Source: Flavobacterium jumunjinense (GTDB lineage: Bacteria; Bacteroidota; Bacteroidia; Flavobacteriales; Flavobacteriaceae). Taken from it: a stretch of DNA of 64,000 bases. The stretch is from contig NZ_CP091285.1 in assembly GCF_021650975.2 (NCBI RefSeq), positions 558,001 through 622,000 of the forward strand, given 5' to 3'. The notes below the pieces were generated by a model. It saw nothing but the letters and a program-made list of their open reading frames with translations, was not told the DNA's origin and ran no database searches. The first letter of the stretch is position 1; every line of letters begins with the position of its first letter. Of the stretch, positions 56,184 to 63,609 are shown piece after piece. Made by a program: the position numbers and the translations under genes.

Positions 56184-56358
56184 TAGCAAATTGGACTATT
56201 AGTGTTTAATCGAAAATTTGTGCCTATTTTCAAAGTCGCCAAATCTTTTGATTTGGTATTAAAAGAGAAAAATTAAAACAAAATACAAAAGATTTAGCTT
56301 GTGGTTAATCCGAAAGTAATCGCTTATTTTCTGCCCAACTTGCCATATATTTGACGTT
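56184..56358. repeat. Repeat C, copy 1 (attC-like element)
   Basis: A 175-bp element identical to 57001-57175 except one C/T change. Its ends are imperfect inverted repeats: ATATAGCAAATTGG on the left and CCAACTTGCCATATAT on the right, followed by GACGTTAG. Inside are further short complementarities (GCCAAATC / GATTTGG). This layout recalls integron attC sites, but the core sites do not exactly match RYYYAAC / GTTRRRY. Confidence 0.8.
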
Positions 56359-56373
56359 AGAGCAAATTAAAAT

Positions 56374-56976
56374 ATGACTGCAAAAAAATTAGCTGAAAAA
56401 TATATAACGGATTTGAATATCCCAGAAATGAAACTCAGGGAGATTGAAGATACGCCTAACTATTATTGTTTCAGTTATTTCCATCCAACTGAGACTTATG
56501 TAGGTCAAGGATGGATATTCATTAAAAAATCAGACGAAAGGTTTTTTATTTATGGTTCTGGAAATAATAATCCTAAAACTGACTTCTTAGAAAAAATAGA
56601 ACTTGAAAAAATAGCTCGAAAAACATTTCCTGAATTTGATATTCGAAAATCTTACGATATTGAAATAAATCGGATTCTGCGAAAAATGAGTTTCATTGAA
56701 AAATTATTGGAATTAGATTTGGTTTATACTACACCAGAAATTGTTGGAAGCGATATTTTCAGAATTCCTAAACCATATACTCAAAAACTGTTTGAAAAGC
56801 GTTTAAGTCAATTACCTTGCGAATTCACTAATGTTCCTGCTGAAAAAATCAGTGACATCTTATCTCTTAATAGAGAGAAAAAAGTAGTTGAATTTACTAT
56901 ATCTGAACATATTGAAGCCATAAAAGTAAACAGAGCTGAAAGAGCAACAAATGCTGATTTACAAACTTCTTGGTAA
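56374..56976 (+). CDS. Hypothetical orphan protein with Imm35/YrhB-like start
   Basis: A 200-residue protein. Residues about 25-60 (YYCFSYFHPTETYVG, GWIFIKKSDERFFIYGSG) resemble the short beta domain of YrhB/immunity-35 type proteins. The C-terminal half is helical and ends in a basic tail. It is a single-gene module lying between the two copies of repeat C, the arrangement of a mobile gene cassette. The function suggestion is weak. Confidence 0.5.
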   Translation: MTAKKLAEKYITDLNIPEMKLREIEDTPNYYCFSYFHPTETYVGQGWIFIKKSDERFFIYGSGNNNPKTDFLEKIELEKIARKTFPEFDIRKSYDIEINRILRKMSFIEKLLELDLVYTTPEIVGSDIFRIPKPYTQKLFEKRLSQLPCEFTNVPAEKISDILSLNREKKVVEFTISEHIEAIKVNRAERATNADLQTSW

Positions 56977-57000
56977 AAACAACTTGCCCTAACTCTATAA

Positions 57001-57175
57001 TAGCAAATTGGACTATTAGTGTTTAATCGAAAATTTGTGCCTATTTTCAAAGTCGCCAAATCTTTTGATTTGGTATTAAAAGAGAAAAATTAAAACAAAA
57101 TACAAAAGATTTAGCTTGTGGTTAATCCGAAAGTAATCGCTTATTTTCTGCCTAACTTGCCATATATTTGACGTT
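57001..57175. repeat. Repeat C, copy 2 (attC-like element)
   Basis: Differs from copy 1 at one base of 175 (CCTAAC against CCCAAC near the right end). It starts 24 bp after the stop of the preceding gene and ends with GACGTTGG. The two copies bracket the gene at 56374 as direct repeats 817 bp apart. Confidence 0.82.
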
Positions 57176-57246
57176 GGTGACAATTTTAAAAATCGGTAAT
57201 TGTAACAAACTATTTTTTTAAAAGTCTAATTAAAGAAAAAGAAAAT

Positions 57247-58359
57247 ATGGAACCGAACAGAAGACTTTGGCTGAAAAAAATTGGAATTGGAGTAGCTGGT
57301 ATTGGACTTACAAGCTTCAATTCATTTGCTTCTCCTCTTGCATCAGAAAATTTAATTAATAGTTTTGAGAATGATGCTAACTTGATTTTTTTACGCTCAA
57401 ATGAAAACCCATATGGTCCATCTCCATTAGCAAGGAAAGCATTTGCGGAAAATGTGAATATTAGCAACAGATACAACTGGGACATAGAAGCACAAATAAT
57501 TTCTGCTATTGCGTTGAAAAATAGTGTTAAAGACGAAAACATATTATTGGGTGCTGGTTCAACTGAAATTTTAGATTTAGTCGCAAAATTTGTATCATTA
57601 GACAAAGGAAATTATGTAATCGCTGATCCAAGCTATGATTATTGGACAGTTACATTAGACAATTTTGGTTTAACCAAAAATAAAGTACCACTTACAGCCG
57701 ACAAGAAAATTAATCTAAAAGCTATGGTCGAAGCTGTAAACCAAAATACAAAACTTGTATATATCTGTAATCCAAATAACCCAACAGGAACAATTTGTAA
57801 AAGAGAAGCATTAGTAGAATTTGTAACAAATATTTCACAGAATACAATTGTATTAATTGATGAGACATATTTGGACTTTACCAAACAGCAATCCCTTAGC
57901 AATATCGTCACTGACCACAAAAATATTATTATCGCTAAAACATTTTCCAAAATGTATGGTTTGGCTGGAGCACGTATTGGGTATGCAATTGCAGACAAAA
58001 CATTAATTGATAATTTGTCAAATTTGCAATCCAATACAAATAATAGCGTTAGTGTATTATCAAAACTTGCTGCTATTGCTTCGTTGAAAGACGAGAAATT
58101 TGTTTCAAATTGCTACTTGCTAAATGAGAATGTAAGACAATATACTATCAGCGAACTCAAAAAATTAAATTGTGAGTGCATTACTTCTAATACAAATTTC
58201 ATCTATTTTTCACTTGTAAAATATAACAAGGATTATTTCAAGCAATTAGAAGATAATAATATTGAAGGGGGAAGAATATATGAAGAGCAAGGAAAATGGA
58301 CAAGGATTACAGTTGGTAAAATGGACGAAATGAAAAAATTTATCAAAGCAATACAATAA
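57247..58359 (+). CDS. HisC-like PLP aminotransferase with Tat-type signal
   Basis: A 370-residue class I/II aminotransferase of the histidinol-phosphate aminotransferase group: LRSNENPYGPSPLARKA near residue 50, GAGSTEILDLVAKF, NPNNPTGTICKR (about 177-188), DETYLDF and the PLP lysine in KTFSKMYGLAGARIGY (about 230). The N-terminus (NRRLWLKKIGIG, then a hydrophobic run ending SFASP) is a twin-arginine-like signal, so the folded enzyme is probably exported. Histidine synthesis would need a cytoplasmic enzyme, so another substrate is likely. Confidence 0.85.
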   Translation: MEPNRRLWLKKIGIGVAGIGLTSFNSFASPLASENLINSFENDANLIFLRSNENPYGPSPLARKAFAENVNISNRYNWDIEAQIISAIALKNSVKDENILLGAGSTEILDLVAKFVSLDKGNYVIADPSYDYWTVTLDNFGLTKNKVPLTADKKINLKAMVEAVNQNTKLVYICNPNNPTGTICKREALVEFVTNISQNTIVLIDETYLDFTKQQSLSNIVTDHKNIIIAKTFSKMYGLAGARIGYAIADKTLIDNLSNLQSNTNNSVSVLSKLAAIASLKDEKFVSNCYLLNENVRQYTISELKKLNCECITSNTNFIYFSLVKYNKDYFKQLEDNNIEGGRIYEEQGKWTRITVGKMDEMKKFIKAIQ

Positions 58360-58531
58360 AAACAGCCACCAACCGCTGTTTTGATATAGCTGGAATTTAG
58401 TGGAATTGCCGTTCCGCATTAAGTTTTCGTTAAGCTGAAAATTGAGCGGTTACGATTTTCCAGCCATCTCAAGTGGCGAAACGTTTTGCCTCAGTTTGGC
58501 AGAACAAAAACAGAAAAGAGAATGTTAAATT
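58360..58531. other. Intergenic element with nested inverted repeats
   Basis: AACCGCT (58373-58379) pairs with AGCGGTT (58445-58451), and ATATAGCTGGAA pairs with TTCCAGCCAT further out. The ATATAGC / GCCAT ends resemble repeat C, so this may be another, diverged member of the same element class. No gene seen. Confidence 0.5.
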
Positions 58532-59107
58532 ATGAAGAAAAATATATTAATAATATTGGTTTTAATTTCAACAATTTCATGTGGGATAAAAACATATAAA
58601 CTTAAAAATGGATATTCAAAAGTTGCAATTGATCAAAAAGTTTATCAAAACAAAAAATATTTTGAAAAAAGCATTTTAAAGAAGGTCGATACTTTGGCGG
58701 TTTATGAAGAGTATAACACAACATATTATTCAGGAGACAAACCTGTTAATGCTTTAGCAAGGGAAAATTATGAAAACGTAAATACAATATATGGTGTTTA
58801 CAAATTTTATGGTAACGGGAATTTTAATTTGTTTATGCTTAACAGAGAGAAACCCTTATTAGAAAGTAAAATGTTCGACCCTGAATATACAGGATGGCGT
58901 GGAATTTTGTATTCTGAAAATAATGTAATTAAAGGAGATTTAATAACTCAAATTACAGGAATGGGAGAAATTGGAATAATAAAACAAACATTTGAATTTT
59001 ATGGCGATACATTAATTGTAAATAAAAAAGGTAATAAATTTGGAAATGAAATTTATATTAAAAGAAAAATACCAATTGAATTGCTAAAAAATAATGCTAA
59101 ATGGTAA
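58532..59107 (+). CDS. Hypothetical lipoprotein
   Basis: A 191-residue lipoprotein (MKKNILIILVLISTISCG; Cys near residue 17). The mature part is rich in Lys, Tyr and Asn with beta strands (VYKFYGNGNFNLFML, EIYIKRKIPIEL). No family recognised. It is a single-gene module placed between the element at 58360 and repeat B copy 1. Confidence 0.6.
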   Translation: MKKNILIILVLISTISCGIKTYKLKNGYSKVAIDQKVYQNKKYFEKSILKKVDTLAVYEEYNTTYYSGDKPVNALARENYENVNTIYGVYKFYGNGNFNLFMLNREKPLLESKMFDPEYTGWRGILYSENNVIKGDLITQITGMGEIGIIKQTFEFYGDTLIVNKKGNKFGNEIYIKRKIPIELLKNNAKW

Positions 59108-59112
59108 ACAAA

Positions 59113-59354
59113 ACCGAACGCACAATCGTGTAGACAGCTCTATTAGTAAATAACAGAGTGCGCCTCTCTATTTAGCGAAGCGGTCTCATGAAATACCAAT
59201 AAATAAAATAAACGCTTCATTTCATACTCCACCGAGCGTACTTACGTACTCGGTGATTTGTAAAAAGATGAGCTAAATTCAATGTAAACATCAGTTATCT
59301 TTAAGCATAACTTCACAAAAAAACCGTTGCAACAAAAATTGCAGCGGTTTTTTT
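59113..59354. repeat. Repeat B, copy 1
   Basis: About 240 bp shared with 63032-63271: CCTCTC...TTAGCGAAGCGGTCTCATG, ATACCAATAAATAAAATAAA, CGCTTCATTTCATAC, the hairpin CACCGAG...CTCGGTG and a GTTATCTT...AAGCAT section ending in a GCAAC/GTTGC terminator with poly-T. It starts 6 bp after the lipoprotein stop. Confidence 0.82.
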
Positions 59355-59422
59355 ATTCCTTGGTATTCCTAAGTCTGACGTTGGTTTACTTCATATTTCA
59401 ATCTTAAATCTACAACCGCAAT

Positions 59423-59590
59423 TCACTTTCTTATCCAATCACCGGACAATAATGTGAATTGATAAGCATTAAAAATATTCTTTGCTTGTAATCTTTTTGC
59501 ATGCTTTCTACCACCCCCCCAAACATCTTCTATTTTTGTCCATTTTAATGCTTTAATTCTTTTTTCTTCATTATCTAATAAACCAAGTGT
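59423..59590 (-). pseudogene. Remnant of UmuC (DNA polymerase V subunit)
   Basis: The minus strand reads LLDNEEKRIKALKW, TKIEDVWGGGRKHAKRLQA and NAYQFTLLSGDWIRK, then stops. This is the conserved UmuC stretch ALKxTxxxDVWGIGRRxxxxL...NAxxFxxLxxxWIRK, with GGG where GIG is usual, inside a C7 tract (59512-59520 area). Only about 55 codons remain, with no umuD nearby. Confidence 0.75.
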
Positions 59591-59839
59591 TGAACCGAAA
59601 GTTTAGTGCTTCTAAATCCGCCACTAACCATACACAAAGCATTGTGCGTCATTAAAAAAAACCGATAATCCATTGAACTCAACAGTTAATCAATTGATGA
59701 TTTTTTAATACTGAGTATCAACCTACATTTGAATTAAAGGGTGAAAAAACCTTTTAAAAAGGGTTAAACACCTTATAGAGGCAGAACAAATAAAACTGAC
59801 ATTTACAAAAATATTAAGTTTTCTAAAAAAAAAGAAAAA
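59591..59839 (+). promoter_or_regulatory. Leader of the TGT-like operon with possible -7 box
   Basis: TACATTTG at 59724-59731 matches TANNTTTG, about 110 bp before the first gene of the operon; the -33 region (TTT) is weak. The rest of the 250 bp is AT-rich without a gene. The hairpin-like AACCTTTTAAAAAGGGTT (59748-59765) lies in the predicted leader. Confidence 0.4.
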
Positions 59840-61285
59840 ATGACTGAACAACAATTTTTAACACAACTAGAAGCATTACTATTAGATACTCAAACATACG
59901 CTGATAGTATTCCAATTGCATATAAAAATTATGCTTTACCAATAATTACAACAGACAATGAACAAGTCTACAAATTTATAGTAGATCAAAATTGGCAAGA
60001 TCTTAAAAGCTTTTCAGAAGCGAAACTTTTAAACTTAGAATCTAAAATGCTAGATATGGCAACTCATCAATATCAAATAAATTCTTTAACAGAAAGATTA
60101 TTCAACTTAAAAGATGCCTTCAAAAAGCATTATAGAGAACCTCAAACAAAAGATGATTGGGTAGCTAAAAAAAATGCACTTATTACCAGTTTAAACAACA
60201 ACAATACACCACAAGATAAAATTGATGAATTTATAAAAAAAGTTGGAGGAACAGGCGGTCTAAATGCATATAAATATCAATTAAAGCAATATGACATTCT
60301 TGCTAAATATTTAAATTATGCTTTTGAGAGACATTTAGCTCATTCTATGTATCATTATTCTGCTATTGTTTTTTCTGATTATAACATAAATATTCAAGTG
60401 AATCAAAATATTACTTTCAACACATCTACCAAAATTAGAAGTTTAAGTAATAGCATAAAAAGGAGAAACTCAACTCTTCTTAATAATATTAAAGATAACA
60501 ATCAAATAAGACTTAAAAGTAACAGCAATAATTTAAACCATTGGACAGGTAACACTATAAATCAATTTGGATTACCTATTTTAATTCATTGTTTCCAAGA
60601 AAGAATTTTACAAAATTCATCATTCTTATCAGATGGAAAAAAAGCATTAAAAGCGAGTAGTTTAATTCAAAATTTACTTTTTAATAAAGCTTCATCTAAA
60701 TGGATTAATTGGACTAGTGGTTTTCATAAAGAATTAAATCTATCAGAAAATTTATTTGATAAAAAAGAAAATTTAATTAATGAAGATATAACACTTACAG
60801 AAAATTTAATTTCTATAAAAAAAATACTCAAAAACCCAAATCAGTATAACAATCAAGAAATAGTAATTAGAGGAGTTGTAACAAACCTAGAAGTAAAACA
60901 TATAGGGCCAACAAAAGTTATTTCAACAGCAGATATTTCAGATTCAAAAGGGCGAATTTTAAAAGTGTGTTTACCCCATATAAAACTAGACTCAGGAGGA
61001 TTAGTAAACAATTCGTTTGTTTACATTTCAGGAAGATTTTTAGTAAACAATCCAGAAGCAAATAATGCGCAAGCACTTTCAATAGATAGGTTATCAATAG
61101 GTGAACTATCTAAAACTAATTGGATAGCATGGGCAAGATATGAACTAAGAAATATATTTGAGCCAATACCCCATAACTTAAACCTAAAATTCACCCTTGA
61201 ATCAGGAAATAATGGCGCTTTGAATCCAATTAAATACAATGTTACATTTTCAAAAAACAATTTATTAAACTTTAAAAACATATAA
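59840..61285 (+). CDS. Unknown protein with OB-like segment, first gene of TGT-like operon
   Basis: A 481-residue protein, no signal peptide, family not recognised. The first 300 residues are mainly helical (LTQLEALLLDTQTYADSIP, KLLNLESKMLDMATHQYQI). Residues about 332-415 (KNPNQYNNQEIVIRGVVTNL, then SDSKGRILKVCLPHI and VYISGRFLVN) have the strand pattern of an OB fold, usually a nucleic-acid-binding module. The C-terminal 60 residues look beta-rich. It is 2 bp before the next gene. A nucleic-acid-recognition role beside a base-exchange enzyme is inference. Confidence 0.6.
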   Translation: MTEQQFLTQLEALLLDTQTYADSIPIAYKNYALPIITTDNEQVYKFIVDQNWQDLKSFSEAKLLNLESKMLDMATHQYQINSLTERLFNLKDAFKKHYREPQTKDDWVAKKNALITSLNNNNTPQDKIDEFIKKVGGTGGLNAYKYQLKQYDILAKYLNYAFERHLAHSMYHYSAIVFSDYNINIQVNQNITFNTSTKIRSLSNSIKRRNSTLLNNIKDNNQIRLKSNSNNLNHWTGNTINQFGLPILIHCFQERILQNSSFLSDGKKALKASSLIQNLLFNKASSKWINWTSGFHKELNLSENLFDKKENLINEDITLTENLISIKKILKNPNQYNNQEIVIRGVVTNLEVKHIGPTKVISTADISDSKGRILKVCLPHIKLDSGGLVNNSFVYISGRFLVNNPEANNAQALSIDRLSIGELSKTNWIAWARYELRNIFEPIPHNLNLKFTLESGNNGALNPIKYNVTFSKNNLLNFKNI

Positions 61286-61287
61286 TT

Positions 61288-61584
61288 ATGGCTTGTGAAA
61301 TAGAAAACGACGCTTTAGAGAACGCAAAACACAATCTTACTGAAGCCAATGATGCATGGTGGGAAGCAACTGGAGACATGACAGTTAGCACTTTAGGTGT
61401 TATAGGAGCAACCCTAGCAGAAGGGATGTCATTAGGATTAGCAACTATGGTTTTTGGTTCTGCGGTAATCAATGAAATTAGATCTGCAGCAAAAATGGAT
61501 GATGCAAATGAAGACTACGATTTAGCAGAAGACCTCTATAATGACGCATTAACAGCATATTGTAATTGTTTAGATCTAAACTAA
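61288..61584 (+). CDS. Small helical protein, second gene of TGT-like operon
   Basis: A 98-residue protein. An N-terminal helix (EIENDALENAKHNLTEANDA), a hydrophobic Gly/Ala-rich segment (about 33-60, VSTLGVIGATLAEGMSLGLA) that may cross or enter a membrane, then an acidic helix ending YCNCLDLN. No family recognised. Its stop overlaps the start of the next gene (TAATG), so the two are translationally coupled. Confidence 0.6.
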   Translation: MACEIENDALENAKHNLTEANDAWWEATGDMTVSTLGVIGATLAEGMSLGLATMVFGSAVINEIRSAAKMDDANEDYDLAEDLYNDALTAYCNCLDLN

Positions 61585-63050
61585 TGAAAAAGGAAATCCC
61601 ATATTACAAAAGAGATAAGTATATATTCATTTCTAACTTAAATGATGTTACTGCAAACGAACAAGAACCTTTGTCTTTAAAAAGAGAAGGATATTTATTG
61701 TCAGAATACTATTCTTCAAAAAGTAACGAAGAATTAGCTAATTATGTAAAAATAAAAAACAACTTACTCATTAGCGACAATGGAAATTTTTCAAAAATGA
61801 AGGCAATTTCTAAGTTATTTGAAAAAAAAGGATTCGCAATATTAAATAAAGCAATAAATGAGGAAAGTGAAATAGGCAATGTTAGTGAATTTGTATTAAA
61901 TGAAAGATTAGAATTAATCAAGCTTATAGAAATCGAATGTAAAAAATCTATGGCAACTACAAATTTTAATACCATTTTAGAGAATCAAGTTTACATTAAA
62001 CCTGATTATATTATATGTTTTGAGGACTTTAATATACCTGTATTAATGATGTGTGGATTAATGCATCCAGTTTTCAAACCAAAAGCTTTAGATGTTAAAA
62101 ATTATCAACTGCAAACTTCTGAAATATTCAATAAGCAAATCAAAGGAGACTTTGGTCAAATTGATAGCTTATCTCAAATAAATAAATTCAAAGTATTACA
62201 TTCCTATGATTTCAATAGTGCAGTTCAATCTGTTGAAGTCGCTAATAAATCAAAAGCTAATGGTTATGCTATAAGTTTTGGTGGCCCAATGAAAAGTAAA
62301 AGATGGATAACATCTCTTAATATGGGAGAAAAAGAGATTACTTTTAAAGAAAAACTTCCAGAACCCTATTTAATTTCTACAGCAATTTCTTTAGGTGTAA
62401 ATAAAAAATTAGATAATAAAACACCTGTTCATATCTTGGGAGTTGGCACACCAATACTAATTGCTTTATTTGGTTATTTATTTAATAATTCAAAAGCCAT
62501 AAGTATTGATTCTACTGCACCATTCAAAGACGCATATGCAGGAACTCTATATGGTTCTAAATCTGCATTTTTAAAAATGGATATGTATAAAGTAGCTGCA
62601 AATTGTTTAATTGAGAACAAAGCTTACAAATCGTCAACACCATTCTTTAAAAGATTTGAGAAACAATTCCCTTCTAATTGGTCAAACCTAAGAACTGAAT
62701 TGAAAATAAATAAGAATTCAAGCATAAAGTCAGTAGCTAATTTACTGATTGAAAACCCAAGTTTAGTTGAAAAATACATTCCTTTTTTCTCTAAAATGAG
62801 GTCTGGAAATGATGAAATGATAAACATTCTTAGAACTTCACGAGCTGGTCATAATTATTGGGTTTTAAGAAAAATTTGTATTTCAGTTAGAAATAGAATG
62901 AACGACCCAATTAAATTAGAAAAATGGACTGAATATCAAGTTAACAGATACATTAAAGTAACTAGCGAAAAATGGGGCTTAGCAGTTTTAGAATCATTTA
63001 GAATTGCGAAATTACATAATACTGTTAAAAATAACGAACGAATCGAGTAG
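61584..63050 (+). CDS. Divergent tRNA-guanine transglycosylase (TGT)-like enzyme
   Basis: A 488-residue protein starting at the ATG within TAATG. Motifs follow the TGT order: LLISDNGNF (Asp about residue 65, like SDSGGFQ of TGT), GYAISFGGPMKSKR (about 231, like YAIGGLSVGEP), VHILGVGTP (about 281, like YLMGVGTP) and SIDSTAPFKDAYAGTLY (Asp about 309, where TGT has its nucleophile in FDCVLPTR and NGTLF). The CxCxxC zinc site of TGT is not seen. The TGT superfamily swaps guanine for 7-deazaguanines in tRNA and, in DpdA, in DNA. Target and base are unknown. The C-terminal 140 residues are a helical extension. Confidence 0.6.
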   Translation: MKKEIPYYKRDKYIFISNLNDVTANEQEPLSLKREGYLLSEYYSSKSNEELANYVKIKNNLLISDNGNFSKMKAISKLFEKKGFAILNKAINEESEIGNVSEFVLNERLELIKLIEIECKKSMATTNFNTILENQVYIKPDYIICFEDFNIPVLMMCGLMHPVFKPKALDVKNYQLQTSEIFNKQIKGDFGQIDSLSQINKFKVLHSYDFNSAVQSVEVANKSKANGYAISFGGPMKSKRWITSLNMGEKEITFKEKLPEPYLISTAISLGVNKKLDNKTPVHILGVGTPILIALFGYLFNNSKAISIDSTAPFKDAYAGTLYGSKSAFLKMDMYKVAANCLIENKAYKSSTPFFKRFEKQFPSNWSNLRTELKINKNSSIKSVANLLIENPSLVEKYIPFFSKMRSGNDEMINILRTSRAGHNYWVLRKICISVRNRMNDPIKLEKWTEYQVNRYIKVTSEKWGLAVLESFRIAKLHNTVKNNERIE

Positions 63051-63271
63051 ACTGTCCTGCTAGAAACTAGCAAGGAAAGCCTCTCAATTTAGCGAAGCGG
63101 TCTCATGAAATACCAATAAATAAAATAAACGCTTCATTTCATACAACACCGAGAGCACTTACGTACTCGGTGGTTTGCAAAAAGATGAGTTAAGTTGAAT
63201 GTAAACATCCGTTATCTTCAAACATGACTCCACAAAAAAGCCGTTGCAACAAAAATTGCAACAGCTTTTTA
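63032..63271. repeat. Repeat B, copy 2
   Basis: Matches 59113-59354 over most of its length, including the AGCGAAGCGGTCTCATG and CGCTTCATTTCATAC blocks and the CACCGAG/CTCGGTG hairpin. It overlaps the 3' end of the TGT-like gene and merges into repeat A copy 3 through the shared terminator hairpin. Together the copies bracket the operon and the UmuC remnant as direct repeats 3.9 kb apart. Confidence 0.82.
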
Positions 63272-63465
63272 ATACAGACAAAACTATCTTAATAACGAAA
63301 ATTTAGAACTTTTTTCGCTCCATTACTAAAAACCGTAAAAAAACCATTTACTTTCTTATTAATTTTACAAATACAATGAAAGTAAACAATACTTTTTGAC
63401 AGAAATAAACCTTCTCTACGTATAAATACGTACAAAAAACAGCTAAAAATACGTATTTATACGTA

Positions 63466-63520
63466 TTGCAAGTTTGAAAAATATAGTTTAGATTTGAAAA
63501 AAGTATGACGCTTGTCATAC
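63466..63520 (+). promoter_or_regulatory. Promoter and operator in repeat A copy 3
   Basis: TTG (63466-63468), 20 nt, TAGATTTG (63489-63496), then GTATGACGCTTGTCATAC (63503-63520), the operator with one changed base. Confidence 0.7.
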
Positions 63521-63540
63521 ATATTTACCTCATTTTGGGT

Positions 63541-63569
63541 GTATATGTATGATTTAGTCATACATATAC
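63541..63569 (+). promoter_or_regulatory. Long palindrome with 12-bp arms
   Basis: GTATATGTATGA, 5 nt, TCATACATATAC: a perfect inverted repeat about 40 bp before the HNH gene. Its right arm repeats the CATACATATACAC tail found after the operator in copy 1. Confidence 0.65.
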
Positions 63570-63609
63570 ACAAGTTCTACACCATTTGAAGAAACACCTA
63601 GACAAATTA

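Larger units (their letters stand above)
63234..63585. repeat. Repeat A, copy 3
   Basis: Hairpin terminator (63238-63270), conserved spacer, two TACGTA box groups (63419-63432, 63450-63465), promoter and palindrome as in copy 1, plus an additional long palindrome at 63541-63569 not present in the other copies. It leads into the HNH gene. Confidence 0.85.

Noticed and set aside
59840..63050. Known tgt/queuosine pathway gene
   Set aside because: The TGT-like protein lacks the CxCxxC zinc site, has a long extra C-terminus and sits with unrelated partners in accessory DNA, so it is not the housekeeping tgt.
53223..63585. CRISPR array
   Set aside because: The repeats are 175-300 bp and separated by genes; no short regular repeats with spacers or cas genes are present.
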